This document shows positions 1 through 8,125 of a stretch of DNA of 64,000 nt, one piece after another. The notes beneath the pieces were generated by a model, which did no database searches, was not told the origin of the DNA, and was given only the letters and a program-made list of their open reading frames with translations. The position numbers were made by a program, and so were the translations under genes. Numbering within the stretch: position 1 is the first letter of the stretch; each line of letters begins with the position of its first letter. The stretch comes from Candidatus Effluviviaceae Genus I sp. (GTDB lineage: Bacteria; Joyebacterota; Joyebacteria; Joyebacterales; Joyebacteraceae): positions 42,133 through 106,132 of the forward strand of contig VGIX01000004.1 of the NCBI GenBank assembly GCA_016867725.1, read 5' to 3'.

Positions 1-1
1 C

Positions 2-751
2 TGCGGAGCCTGCGTGCCCGGTGTGGCCGACGAGAGCGTCTCCCTCCGCGTGCGGGCGTACGACGGCGCGGCGACCGCCGACGGGCTGGGGCACGTCAAC
101 ACGACGACGAGCGCGAACCCCATTCTGTCAGTTCCTGTCGTCTTCGACGTCGCCGGCCCGATCCACACGTCGAGCACGGTGCAGGCGCCGGGTCCCCGCT
201 TCACGCCGGGGCAGATGATCACGATCTCCACGAGGTGGGACAGCCGGGGATACACGATTGCCGCCGACTTCAGCCGCGTGGACAGCGAGTTCCTCCCCGG
301 CCTCGTGCAGGTCATCGACTCGGGCGGGGGCACGTACCTCGTGAAGTACGTGACGTCGGACGCGAACGCGCTCCTGCCCGTGACGAACGCGCGGGTCATC
401 ATCACGGCGACGGACGCCTTCCAGCGCTCCGTGCCGGATTCGTCGGTGACCGTTTCGGTCGCGACGGGGTCGAGCGAGGTCGAGGCATTCGAGCTGGACC
501 GGAACGCGTTCGATCCGTCGGCCGGCGAGTCGGTGACCATCGGCCTCGGAGGCGGATCGGGGATCTCTCGGGTCGCGGTCTACAACGCCGCGGGCGCGCT
601 CGTGCGCTCGATCGAGGCGAGCGGGGCGTCGTCCATCGCGTGGGACGGCCGCGGCGACGACGGCGAGGCGCTTTCCAGCGGCGTCTACTTCGTGCGGATC
701 CGGTCGGGCGGAAACGAGGCGGTGCGCAAGGTGGCCGTCGTCAAGCGATAG
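2..751 (+). CDS. C-terminal part of a secreted surface protein ending in a FlgD-Ig-like domain (5' end outside window)
   Basis: The frame is open from the left edge, so this is only the end of a larger gene; a GTG at 14 is probably internal. The last 70 or so residues form a FlgD-Ig/T9SS-type-A-like beta-sandwich: VAVYNAAGALVRSIEASG, then AWDGRGDDGEALSSGVYFVRI and a C-terminal basic KVAVVKR. This pattern (V.vYn..G..vr, WDGrd..G...sSGVYf.R) is typical of C-terminal domains on exported FCB-group proteins. The preceding 170 residues look like repeated beta-rich Ig/Big-type segments. The next gene, a PorV/PorQ-like protein 20 bp downstream, fits a role in surface sorting. The domain call is firm; the function of the whole protein is unknown. 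Confidence 0.75.
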   Translation, partial: CGACVPGVADESVSLRVRAYDGAATADGLGHVNTTTSANPILSVPVVFDVAGPIHTSSTVQAPGPRFTPGQMITISTRWDSRGYTIAADFSRVDSEFLPGLVQVIDSGGGTYLVKYVTSDANALLPVTNARVIITATDAFQRSVPDSSVTVSVATGSSEVEAFELDRNAFDPSAGESVTIGLGGGSGISRVAVYNAAGALVRSIEASGASSIAWDGRGDDGEALSSGVYFVRIRSGGNEAVRKVAVVKR

Positions 752-771
752 ACGAGCCGGGAGGAACGAGC

Positions 772-2265
772 ATGAGGTCGACTCTGGGCGCGGCGGTTCT
801 CTCTCTTCTCGCGGCGGCCGCCACGGCCGGTGCGGCGACGGGGACGTCCGGGGCGCAGTGGCTTTCCATCGGCGCGGGCGCGAGGGCCGCGGCGCTCGGG
901 GGCGCCTACGTGTCGCTCGCGGACGACGCGGCGGCCCTGAGCTGGAACCCGGCCGGTCTGGCCCACGGCGATGGACACAGGCTCACGCTGTCGCACGTCT
1001 CGTGGCTGTCGGGCGCGACCTACCAGCACGGCGCGTACGCAGGTCGCCTGGGATCGAGCGGAGGGTTCGGGCTCTCGCTCGAGCAGGGCGGGCTGCGCTG
1101 GGACAACACAGGCGACGGCGACTTCGAGGCCGGCGACTTCTGCGGCGCGCTCGGATACGCAAGGCAGCTTCGCGAGGCGATCGCCGTAGGAGCCGCGCTC
1201 AAGCTCGTCTCCAGCAGGCTCGGCGACGACGACGCGTCGTCGTACGCGCTCGACGCCGGCGTGCTGTACGAGCCGTTCGAGAACGTCTCGGTCGGCGCGG
1301 CCGTGCGGAACCTCGGCCCCGGGATGGACTTCGGAGGAGGGGCCGACCCGCTTCCGGCCACCGTCGCCGCCGGAGCGTCGTGCGCGTGGCGCGACGTCGT
1401 CGTGGCGCTCGACGTGGAGAAGCAGAACGACCTCGGGCCTGCCGCGCGGGCCGGCGTCGAGTACCGGCCGCTGCGCGGCGTCGCGCTTCGGGGAGGCGCC
1501 GTGCTCGGGCCCGAGAGCGCTCTGTCGGCGCTCTCCGCCGGCGTGGGGCTGTCGTGGAACGAGCGGTGGGCGCTCGACTACGCGTTCCGCCCGTCCGAGC
1601 TCACCGACACGCACCACTTCTCGTTGTCGGCGGCGCTCGGAGGCGCCGCCGGCGCCGCGCCGGTCCCGGCGTCGGGAGCAGCGGCCGTCCCGGCGGCCTC
1701 CGCGCCCCAGACGCACATCGTCGTCGTGAGCGCCCTCGCGCGGGAGGCGATCGCCGAGGCGATCGATCGGATGACGCTCCCGCCGCGCTCGGACGTCTAC
1801 GTGGCGCTCGTCGACAAGCACGACGCGAGCTGGCTCGTGCAGTCGCTCATCAACGAGAAGCTCACGTCCATGGGACACGTGGTGAAGTCCGGCGCGATCA
1901 GCGGCGACGAGACCGGGGGCGCCTACCAGGTGTCGTTCCGCGTCGTCTCCTGCCAGGTCTCGCTGCCGAGGACGTGGCGTGAGTGGATGGTGGGGCCGAA
2001 GCGCGCCGAGCGGCGGACGGACGTGGACATCTACTTTCAGCTGTCGGACGCGTCGGGCAACGTCATGTGGGCCGGCAACGCGCGGCGCGAGCGCCGCGAG
2101 GTCGTTCCCGGCGCGCTCGTGGGCCAGCTCGCGACGCCCGGGCAGGCGTTCGCTTCCCCGGAGCTCAAGGAGGGCGGGTGGGACAAGGTCCTCGAGCCGG
2201 TCATCGTGGCGGGGATCGTGGGCGGGCTCATCTATCTCTTCTACACGAGCAAGGCGTCGAGCTGA
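772..2265 (+). CDS. PorV/PorQ-family outer-membrane protein with an extra C-terminal domain and terminal hydrophobic helix
   Basis: The 497-residue protein has a signal peptide (about 1-22) followed by a PorV/PorQ-like beta-barrel region to about residue 300. Characteristic pieces are WLSIGAGARAAALGGAYVS, DDAAALSWNPAGLA and repeated beta strands up to the DYAFRPSELTDTHHFSLSA region. In Bacteroidetes this family acts in type IX secretion and surface attachment. After an Ala/Pro linker (about 295-310), residues 311-470 form a separate alpha/beta domain, beginning THIVVVSALAREAI, that resembles lipoprotein/CsgG-like sensor folds but that I cannot assign. The last 20 residues (IVAGIVGGLIYLFY) look like a membrane helix. 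The ATG at 772 is preceded by GGAGG. The fusion is unusual; the barrel assignment is good and the tail function unknown. Confidence 0.72.
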   Translation: MRSTLGAAVLSLLAAAATAGAATGTSGAQWLSIGAGARAAALGGAYVSLADDAAALSWNPAGLAHGDGHRLTLSHVSWLSGATYQHGAYAGRLGSSGGFGLSLEQGGLRWDNTGDGDFEAGDFCGALGYARQLREAIAVGAALKLVSSRLGDDDASSYALDAGVLYEPFENVSVGAAVRNLGPGMDFGGGADPLPATVAAGASCAWRDVVVALDVEKQNDLGPAARAGVEYRPLRGVALRGGAVLGPESALSALSAGVGLSWNERWALDYAFRPSELTDTHHFSLSAALGGAAGAAPVPASGAAAVPAASAPQTHIVVVSALAREAIAEAIDRMTLPPRSDVYVALVDKHDASWLVQSLINEKLTSMGHVVKSGAISGDETGGAYQVSFRVVSCQVSLPRTWREWMVGPKRAERRTDVDIYFQLSDASGNVMWAGNARRERREVVPGALVGQLATPGQAFASPELKEGGWDKVLEPVIVAGIVGGLIYLFYTSKASS

Positions 2266-2293
2266 GCCTGTCTCGCTCGAAGGAGGACCGAAC

Positions 2294-3055
2294 GTGATCA
2301 CGTCCCGGCGCACGGCTCCGGTCTTGGCAGCGCTGCTCGCGGTCGTCGCGATCGCGCTCTTCGGCTGCTCCTCGATGCCCGAGATCGGCAGCGACGTCAC
2401 GACCGAGGACGCGTACGCTCTCGGCGTGGCCGCGGCCGAGAAGGGAGACCACCTCTACGCCATCGAGGCGATGAACCGCGTGCTCGCGCGGTCGCCCCTC
2501 CACGAGCTGGCCGACGACGCGCTCCTGGCGCTTGCGAAGTCGCGCCAGGCGATGGGCGACTACCCCGCGGCCGAGCAGGAGTACCACCGTGTCCCCGCGG
2601 AATACCCGCGCTCGCCGCTCGTCGCGGAGGCCGCCTACAGGCTCGGGCTCACCTACTACGACCAGTCGCGCCCCGCGGCCCTGGACCAGACGATGACCGA
2701 GCGGGCGATCGCGCAGCTGTCGCGCTTCCTGACCGAGCACCCGGACAGCCCGTTCACGGAGCCGGCCCGGGAGAGGGTCGCGGAGCTGCGCTCGAGGCTG
2801 GCCGAGAAGACCTACGAGAGCGGCCGCCTCTACGTGCTGCTCAAGAGCGGGCGGGCCGCGCGCGTGTACTTCGAGGCCGTGGCGCGCGACTACGCCGACA
2901 CGCCGTGGGCGCCCAGGGCGCTCCTCGCGCTGGCGCGGAGCGCGGCGACCGACGGCGCGCACGACGAGGCGCGCGCGGCCTACGAGCGGCTGGTCCTCCT
3001 CTATCCGCAGAGCGACGAGGCCGCGGCGGCCGCGCTCGAGATGGCCGCGCCGTAG
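2294..3055 (+). CDS. BamD-like outer-membrane lipoprotein with TPR repeats
   Basis: The 253-residue product starts at GTG 2294, seven bases after GGAGG. It opens with a lipoprotein signal peptide ending in the lipobox LFGC (Cys25). The rest is helical TPR repeats: EDAYALGVAAAEKGDHLYAI, DDALLALAKSRQAMGDYPAA, VAEAAYRLGLTYYDQ and APRALLALARSAATDGAHDE. Length and layout match BamD/YfiO, the lipoprotein that works with BamA in folding beta-barrel proteins at the outer membrane; bamA lies about 17 kb downstream. Other TPR lipoproteins such as CpoB/YbgF-like ones are possible, but the early lipid anchor and five-repeat length favour BamD. Confidence 0.75.
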   Translation: MITSRRTAPVLAALLAVVAIALFGCSSMPEIGSDVTTEDAYALGVAAAEKGDHLYAIEAMNRVLARSPLHELADDALLALAKSRQAMGDYPAAEQEYHRVPAEYPRSPLVAEAAYRLGLTYYDQSRPAALDQTMTERAIAQLSRFLTEHPDSPFTEPARERVAELRSRLAEKTYESGRLYVLLKSGRAARVYFEAVARDYADTPWAPRALLALARSAATDGAHDEARAAYERLVLLYPQSDEAAAAALEMAAP

Positions 3056-3085
3056 CCTCCCGCCGCCCCGGAGGGGGTGTTCCCG

Positions 3086-3664
3086 TTGGCGACAGGTCTC
3101 ATGGGGGGGACGTTCGACCCCATTCACATCGCGCACCTCGTCATGGCCGATCAGGCCGTGGCTCAGTTCGGCCTCGTCCGGCTGATCTTCGTGCCGGCGC
3201 CCCGTCCGCCGCACAAGGGGGACGGAGCGGAGGCGTCGTTCGAGGACAGGCTCGAGATGGTCAGGCGGGCGATCGCCGGGAACCCGCGCCTCGCGGTGTC
3301 GGACATCGAGTCCCGGCGCTCCGGGCCGTCGTACACGATCGACACGGTCCGCGCCGTGGCCGCGGAGCTTCCCGGCGAGGAGCTCACGTTCGTCGCGGGA
3401 TCGGACAGCCTGACGCAGCTTGCGGCATGGAAGCTGCCCGAGGAGCTCCTCGCCGCGTGTCGGTTCGTCGTCGCGCCGCGGCCGGGCTTCGCCATCGAGC
3501 GGACGGAGCCCAGGTTCGCCGACCGCATCGCGGTTCTGGACATGCCCGCGCTCGACGTGTCCTCGCGGGACATCCGCCGGAGGCTCCGCCGGGGGGCGAG
3601 CATCCGCTACCTCGTTCCTCCCGAGGTCGAGGCCTTCATCAGAGAGAAGAACCTCTACACATGA
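3086..3664 (+). CDS. nadD: nicotinate-nucleotide adenylyltransferase
   Basis: This enzyme transfers AMP from ATP to nicotinate mononucleotide, giving deamido-NAD in the cytosol. The nucleotidylyltransferase signature GGTFDPIHIAHL sits at the N-terminus, and the second signature is the C-terminal SSRDIRRRLRRG. FVPAPRPPHK and FVAGSDSLTQLAAW are also typical of NadD. I chose the TTG at 3086 because it lies eight bases after GGAGGGGG; a GTG at 3077 overlaps that ribosome-binding site and is less likely. The product is about 192 residues, a normal NadD length. Its TGA overlaps the ATG of polA. nadA and nadB, which make the upstream precursor, are also in the window at 31-34 kb. Confidence 0.92.
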   Translation: MATGLMGGTFDPIHIAHLVMADQAVAQFGLVRLIFVPAPRPPHKGDGAEASFEDRLEMVRRAIAGNPRLAVSDIESRRSGPSYTIDTVRAVAAELPGEELTFVAGSDSLTQLAAWKLPEELLAACRFVVAPRPGFAIERTEPRFADRIAVLDMPALDVSSRDIRRRLRRGASIRYLVPPEVEAFIREKNLYT

Positions 3665-6387
3665 AGCCCGCGACGGACCGGCTCACGGCGGCGCCCGCGG
3701 GTCCGTCGGGCTCGCCGGACCTCTGCCTGGTCGACGGCAGTGCCCTGGCCTACCGTTCGCACTTCGCGTTCATCAGGAACCCGCTTCTGAACTCGAAGGG
3801 CGCGAACGTGAGCGCGGTCTACGGGTTCGTGTCGTCTCTGCTGCCCATCCTCGAGCGCGTGGCGCCTCGGCTCGCCGCGGTCGTGTTCGACACGCCGGAG
3901 CCGACGTTCCGCCACCGCGAGTTCGCGGCGTACAAGGCGACGCGGCCGCCGATGCCCGACGACCTCGTGCAGCAGCTCGACGGCATCAGGGACGTCGTCG
4001 AGGCGCTCGGGATCCCCGTGCTGGCGGTCCCCGGCTACGAGGCCGACGACGTCATCGGCACGCTCGCGGTCGCGGCCGCGGCGAAGGACCTGCGGTCCCT
4101 CATCGTGTCGGGCGACAAGGACCTCCTGCAGCTCGTCGGCCCGCTCGTCACGGTGTACGACCCCGGCAAGGACATCGAATTCTCGCCGGCCGAGGTCGCC
4201 TCGCGGTTCGGCGTTCCGCCGGAGCGCGTCGTCGACGTGCTGGGGCTCATGGGGGACTCGTCCGACAACATCCCGGGAGTGCCCGGCGTGGGGAAGAAGA
4301 CGGCCGTTGAGCTCGTCGCACGGTTCGGCGCGATCGAGGACGTGGTGGCGCACGCCGACGAGATCTCGGGCCCGGCGCGAAGGAGGAACGTCGTCGAGCA
4401 CGCCGCGCAGGCGCTCGCGAGCCGCGCGCTCGCGACGATCCGCACCGACGCGCCGGTCGGCGCCGCCCTCGACGACCTCGCGCGGCGCCAACCCGACCGG
4501 GAGAGGCTCGTGGCGCTCTTTCGCGAGCTCGAGTTCCCGTCCTTCCTCAGACGCCTCGTGCCGGAGGAGACGCCCGAGGAGCGGGAGCGCGGGCGGGCCT
4601 ACGAGGTCGTGGGCGACGAACGGGCGCTCGAGGCGCTGGTCGGCGAGCTCAGGACGTCCGAGGGCTTCGCCGTGGACCTCGAGACGACCTCGCTCGACCC
4701 GACCGCGGCGGAGATCGTCGGGATCTCGTTCTCGCGCGCGGCGTGGCGCGCCTGGTACGTGCCCGTCGGGCACGGCGGAGCGGGCCTCGGCCGGGAGGCC
4801 GCGCTCGCCGCGCTTCGACCGCTTCTCGAGGACGCCTCCGTGCCGAAGGCGGGGCAGAACCTCAAGTTCGACTACGCCGTGCTGCGCTGTCACGGCATCG
4901 AGCTTGGCCCGGTCGCGTTCGACACGATGCTCGCCTCGTACCTTCTGGACCCGGAGAAGCGGTCGCACGGGCTCGCCGCGCTCGCCCTCGAGCGGCTCGG
5001 CAGGACGATGACGCCCATCGAGGACCTCATCGGGAGGGGCAGGGAGCAGCTCACGCTCGCGGAGGTCCCGCTCGACGACGTCCGCGACCACGCCTGTGCC
5101 GACGCCGAGGTCGCGTGGAGCCTTGCGGAGGTTCTCAGGCGCGAACTGGACGCGGCGGGCCTCTCGCCGCTTCTGCGCCAGGTCGAGCTTCCTCTCGTTC
5201 CCGTCCTCGCGAGGATGGAACTCGCGGGTGTGGCCGTGGACACCGAGCTCCTCGGGAAGCTCGCGGAGAACTACGGGCGCGAGGCCGAGGCGCTTCGGCG
5301 CAGCGTCTGGACGGCGGCGGGAGTCGAGTTCAACCTGGACTCGCCGAAGCAGGTGGGCGAGGTGCTCTTCAACGCGCTCGGCCTGAGGAAGGGACGGCGC
5401 ACGAAGACCGGCTACTCGACCGATGAGAGAACGCTCCTCGCGCTCGCGGCGAAGCACGAGATCGCCGGGCTTCTCCTTTCGTACCGGCAGCTCACGAAGC
5501 TCAAGGCCGGCTATCTCGATGCTCTCCCGAAACTCGTGAGTCCGCGGACCGGGCGTGTCCACACCACGTACAACCAGGCGGTGGCGGCCACCGGGCGGCT
5601 GTCGAGCAGCAACCCGAACCTCCAGAACATCCCGACGCGGACGGACCTCGGCCGCGAGGTCCGCAGGGCGTTCGTCGCCGGCCCGGGCCGCGTGCTCGTG
5701 TCGGCGGACTACTCGCAGATCGAGCTTCGGATCATGGCGCACCTGTCGGGCGACGAGGGGCTTGCGGACGCCTTCCGCGCGGGCAAGGACCTCCACAGGG
5801 CGACCGCGGCGCTCATCTTCGCGACCCCCGAGGAGTCCGTGACGAAGGCGCAGCGCGACTGGGCGAAGACGGTGAACTTCGGCATCATGTACGGCATGAC
5901 GGCGTACGGCCTGGCGCGCGAGCTCGGCATCGAGCCCGCCGAGGCGCAGGCGTTCATCGACCGGTACTTCGCGACGTACCCGCGGGTGAAGGAGTATACT
6001 GAGCGGGCGGTCCGGGACGCCGAGCGCACCGGGTGGTCGTCCACGCTGCTGGGCCGCCGCCGCCCCATCAGGGGGCTCTCGGCTGGTAACCAGGCGGCCA
6101 GGGCGCTCGCCGAGCGCACGGCCGTGAACACGCCCATCCAGGGGAGCGCGGCTGACATGATCAAGCTCGCGATGATCGAGGCCGACCGCGCGATCGCCGA
6201 GGGCGGGCTTCCGGCGCGGATGGTCCTGCAGGTCCACGACGAGCTCGTGTTCGAGGCGGACGAGGGCGCGGCGGGTGACGTCGTCGCGCTGGCGCGGCGG
6301 TGCATGGAGCGCCCGCCGGGCGTCGAGCTCGACGTGCCCGTGGCGGTCAACGTCGCCGTCGGGGCGAGCTGGTACGAGGCGCACTAG
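3661..6387 (+). CDS. polA: DNA polymerase I
   Basis: A full-length 908-residue Pol I for repair and Okazaki-fragment processing. The N-terminal third is the 5' nuclease (VFDTPEPTFRHREFAAYKA, YEADDVIGTLA, GDSSDNIPGVPGVGKKTA). The middle is the 3'-5' exonuclease domain with Exo I (FAVDLETTSLDP, Asp about 338) and Exo II (GQNLKFDYAVL); at Exo III the usual YxxxD reads HACAD (about 477-481). The polymerase domain has motif A (ADYSQIELRIMAHLSGD, about 683), motif B (WAKTVNFGIMYGMTAYGLAR, about 735) and motif C (LQVHDELVFEAD, about 858). The ATG overlaps the nadD stop (ATGA). Activity is expected; the effect of Tyr to His in the proofreading site is unknown. Confidence 0.96.
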   Translation: MKPATDRLTAAPAGPSGSPDLCLVDGSALAYRSHFAFIRNPLLNSKGANVSAVYGFVSSLLPILERVAPRLAAVVFDTPEPTFRHREFAAYKATRPPMPDDLVQQLDGIRDVVEALGIPVLAVPGYEADDVIGTLAVAAAAKDLRSLIVSGDKDLLQLVGPLVTVYDPGKDIEFSPAEVASRFGVPPERVVDVLGLMGDSSDNIPGVPGVGKKTAVELVARFGAIEDVVAHADEISGPARRRNVVEHAAQALASRALATIRTDAPVGAALDDLARRQPDRERLVALFRELEFPSFLRRLVPEETPEERERGRAYEVVGDERALEALVGELRTSEGFAVDLETTSLDPTAAEIVGISFSRAAWRAWYVPVGHGGAGLGREAALAALRPLLEDASVPKAGQNLKFDYAVLRCHGIELGPVAFDTMLASYLLDPEKRSHGLAALALERLGRTMTPIEDLIGRGREQLTLAEVPLDDVRDHACADAEVAWSLAEVLRRELDAAGLSPLLRQVELPLVPVLARMELAGVAVDTELLGKLAENYGREAEALRRSVWTAAGVEFNLDSPKQVGEVLFNALGLRKGRRTKTGYSTDERTLLALAAKHEIAGLLLSYRQLTKLKAGYLDALPKLVSPRTGRVHTTYNQAVAATGRLSSSNPNLQNIPTRTDLGREVRRAFVAGPGRVLVSADYSQIELRIMAHLSGDEGLADAFRAGKDLHRATAALIFATPEESVTKAQRDWAKTVNFGIMYGMTAYGLARELGIEPAEAQAFIDRYFATYPRVKEYTERAVRDAERTGWSSTLLGRRRPIRGLSAGNQAARALAERTAVNTPIQGSAADMIKLAMIEADRAIAEGGLPARMVLQVHDELVFEADEGAAGDVVALARRCMERPPGVELDVPVAVNVAVGASWYEAH

Positions 6388-6395
6388 GAGGCGGG

Positions 6396-7007
6396 GTGTT
6401 CCGCGTCGGCCTGGTCGGCGGCATCGGCACGGGGAAGAGCGAGGTCGCGAGGCTCCTCGAGGCCCGCGGCGCCGCCGTGATCCGCGCCGACGATCTGGCC
6501 CGCGAACTGGTCGAGCCGGGCACGCCGACGTTCCGCGCGCTCGTCGAGTCGTTCGGGGAGACGATCGTCGCGCCGGACGGGCGGCTCGACCGACGCGGGC
6601 TCGGGAGCATCGCGTTCGCGTCCGAGGAGGCCCTGGCGAAGCTCAACGCGATCACGCACCCGCCGCTCGTCGAGGCCATCGCGCTCCGCCTCGAGGCCGT
6701 GGAGCGCGAGCGCGGCCGCGGCGTCGTGGTCGTCGAGGCGGCGCTCCTCGCGCAGTGGGACGTGCTGGACCTCTTCGACCTCGTGGTCGCCGTCCGCGCG
6801 CCGCTCGAGACCCGGATCGAGCGGCTGGCGCGCGACGGGCTCTCGCGGGAGGACGCGCTCGCGCGGATGCGGGCGCAGCGTGACGAGGAGGCGCTCGTCG
6901 GGTCGGCGGGCGCGGTCATCGACAACGACGGCACGCTCGCGCGGCTCGAGTCGCGGGTGAACGACCTCTGGGAGTCGGTGCCGCCCGAGGAGAGGAACGC
7001 CGCATGA
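6396..7007 (+). CDS. coaE: dephospho-CoA kinase
   Basis: This enzyme performs the last step of coenzyme A synthesis, phosphorylating the 3'-hydroxyl of dephospho-CoA. The 203-residue product has the P-loop near its start (LVGGIGTGKSEVARLLEARG), the ADDLARELVEPGTPTF segment that follows it in CoaE, LNAITHPPLVEAI, and VVVVEAALLAQWDVLDLFD. I chose GTG 6396 because AGGAGG lies four bases upstream and the protein then starts directly at the first beta strand. It follows polA by eight bases and its TGA overlaps the start of prfB (ATGA), so the three genes are probably co-transcribed. Polymerase I next to CoaE is a common bacterial arrangement. Confidence 0.95.
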   Translation: MFRVGLVGGIGTGKSEVARLLEARGAAVIRADDLARELVEPGTPTFRALVESFGETIVAPDGRLDRRGLGSIAFASEEALAKLNAITHPPLVEAIALRLEAVERERGRGVVVVEAALLAQWDVLDLFDLVVAVRAPLETRIERLARDGLSREDALARMRAQRDEEALVGSAGAVIDNDGTLARLESRVNDLWESVPPEERNAA

Positions 7008-8093
7008 GCAACGGTCTGGACAAGGAGCTCCGCGGGATCAGCGCCCGCATCGGGGAGCTCAGGAGCTACCTTTGACACGCCCGCGAAGGAGAAACGGCGG
7101 GGCGAGCTCGAGGCGCTGACGGCCGCGGCCGGCTTCTGGCAGGACGGCGCGCGCGCCAAGGGGATCATCGACGAGCTCAACGCGCTCAAGGCGTGGCTCG
7201 AGCCGATCGCGGCGCTCGAGCGGCGCGTCGAGGACGCGCGCGCGCTCGTCGAGATGGCCGACGAGGAGGGCGGCGAGGCGGAGGAGGAAGCGCGGAAGGA
7301 GGTCGCGTCGCTCGCGGAAGAGCTCGGCGCGCTCGAGTTCCGCAAGATGCTCTCGGGCACGGACGACGAGCGCGGGGCGATCCTCGCGATCCACCCCGGG
7401 GCCGGCGGCACCGACTCGCAGGACTGGGCGCAGATGCTCCTTCGCATGTACCTCGCGTGGGCGGCCCGGAAGGGCTACGACGTGCAGCTCATGGACGTTC
7501 AGCCGGGGGACGGGGCGGGCATCAAGAGCGCGACCGCCCTCGTGAAGGGCCAGTACGCCTACGGCTACCTCAGGGCGGAGGCCGGCGTCCACCGGCTCGT
7601 GAGGTTGTCGCCGTTCGACGCGGCGCACCGGCGGCACACGTCGTTCGCGTCCGTCGCGGCGTACCCGGACGTCGAGGAGGAGAACGACGTCGAGATCAGG
7701 GACGCCGACGTCCGCGTGGACTTCTTCCGCGCGAGCGGCCCCGGCGGTCAGCACGTCAACAAGAGCTCGACGGCCGTCCGCGTCACGCACATTCCGACGG
7801 GGATCGTGGTCTCGTGCCAGAACGACCGCTCGCAGTTCCGGAACCGCGAGAACGCGATGAAGGTGCTGCGCGCGCGGCTCTACGCGATGCGCGAGGAGGA
7901 GCGCCGGAAGGAGCAGGAGGCGGCGGCGCCGGAGAAGAAGGACATCGCGTGGGGAAGCCAGATCCGGTCGTACGTCCTGCACCCCTATCAGATGGTGAAG
8001 GACGTGCGGACGGGCCTTGAGACGTCGAACGTGGGCGGCGTGCTCGACGGCGCGCTCGACGAGTTCATCGAGGCCTATCTCAAGGCGAGCTGA
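7004..8093 (+). CDS. prfB: peptide chain release factor 2, with programmed +1 ribosomal frameshift
   Basis: Release factor 2 ends translation at UGA and UAA. The gene begins at ATG 7004, overlapping the coaE stop. After 23 codons the zero frame meets TGA at 7073-7075; reading continues in the +1 frame from GAC at 7074, giving about 362 residues, the normal RF2 length. The frameshift site is a classic one (see 7061-7076), so this is autoregulation and not a damaged gene. The second part contains the RF2 anticodon-like tripeptide in RLSPFDAAHRRHTSF, the catalytic SGPGGQHVNKSSTAVR, and the C-terminal WGSQIRSYVLHPYQMVKD. An acidic coiled-coil domain occupies the N-terminal third. Confidence 0.96.
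7061..7076 (+). promoter_or_regulatory. programmed +1 frameshift site of prfB
   Basis: The site reads AGGAGC TAC CTT TGA C. It contains an internal Shine-Dalgarno-like AGGAG, a three-base spacer codon, the slippery CTT codon and the in-frame UGA followed by C. The order and spacing match the E. coli site (AGGGGG TAT CTT TGA C). When RF2 is scarce the ribosome pauses at UGA and slips forward one base on CUU, producing RF2. This implies UGA is a normal stop codon here, consistent with the many genes in the window that end in TGA. Confidence 0.95.
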
Positions 8094-8125
8094 GGCGACG
8101 AAGAGAGCGCGGCAAGGAGGGTCAC

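Noticed and set aside
685..2400. Long reading frames on the - strand opposite the PorV-like, polA, clpC, tamB and other genes
   Set aside because: They are Arg/Pro/Ala-rich shadows produced by high third-position GC, without domains, ribosome-binding sites or family motifs, and lie over well-supported + strand genes.
7004..7075. A 23-codon open frame ending in TGA that could mark prfB as a pseudogene
   Set aside because: The CTT TGA C frameshift site and AGGAG stimulator are exactly those of functional prfB, and the continuing frame is intact with SPF and GGQ motifs.
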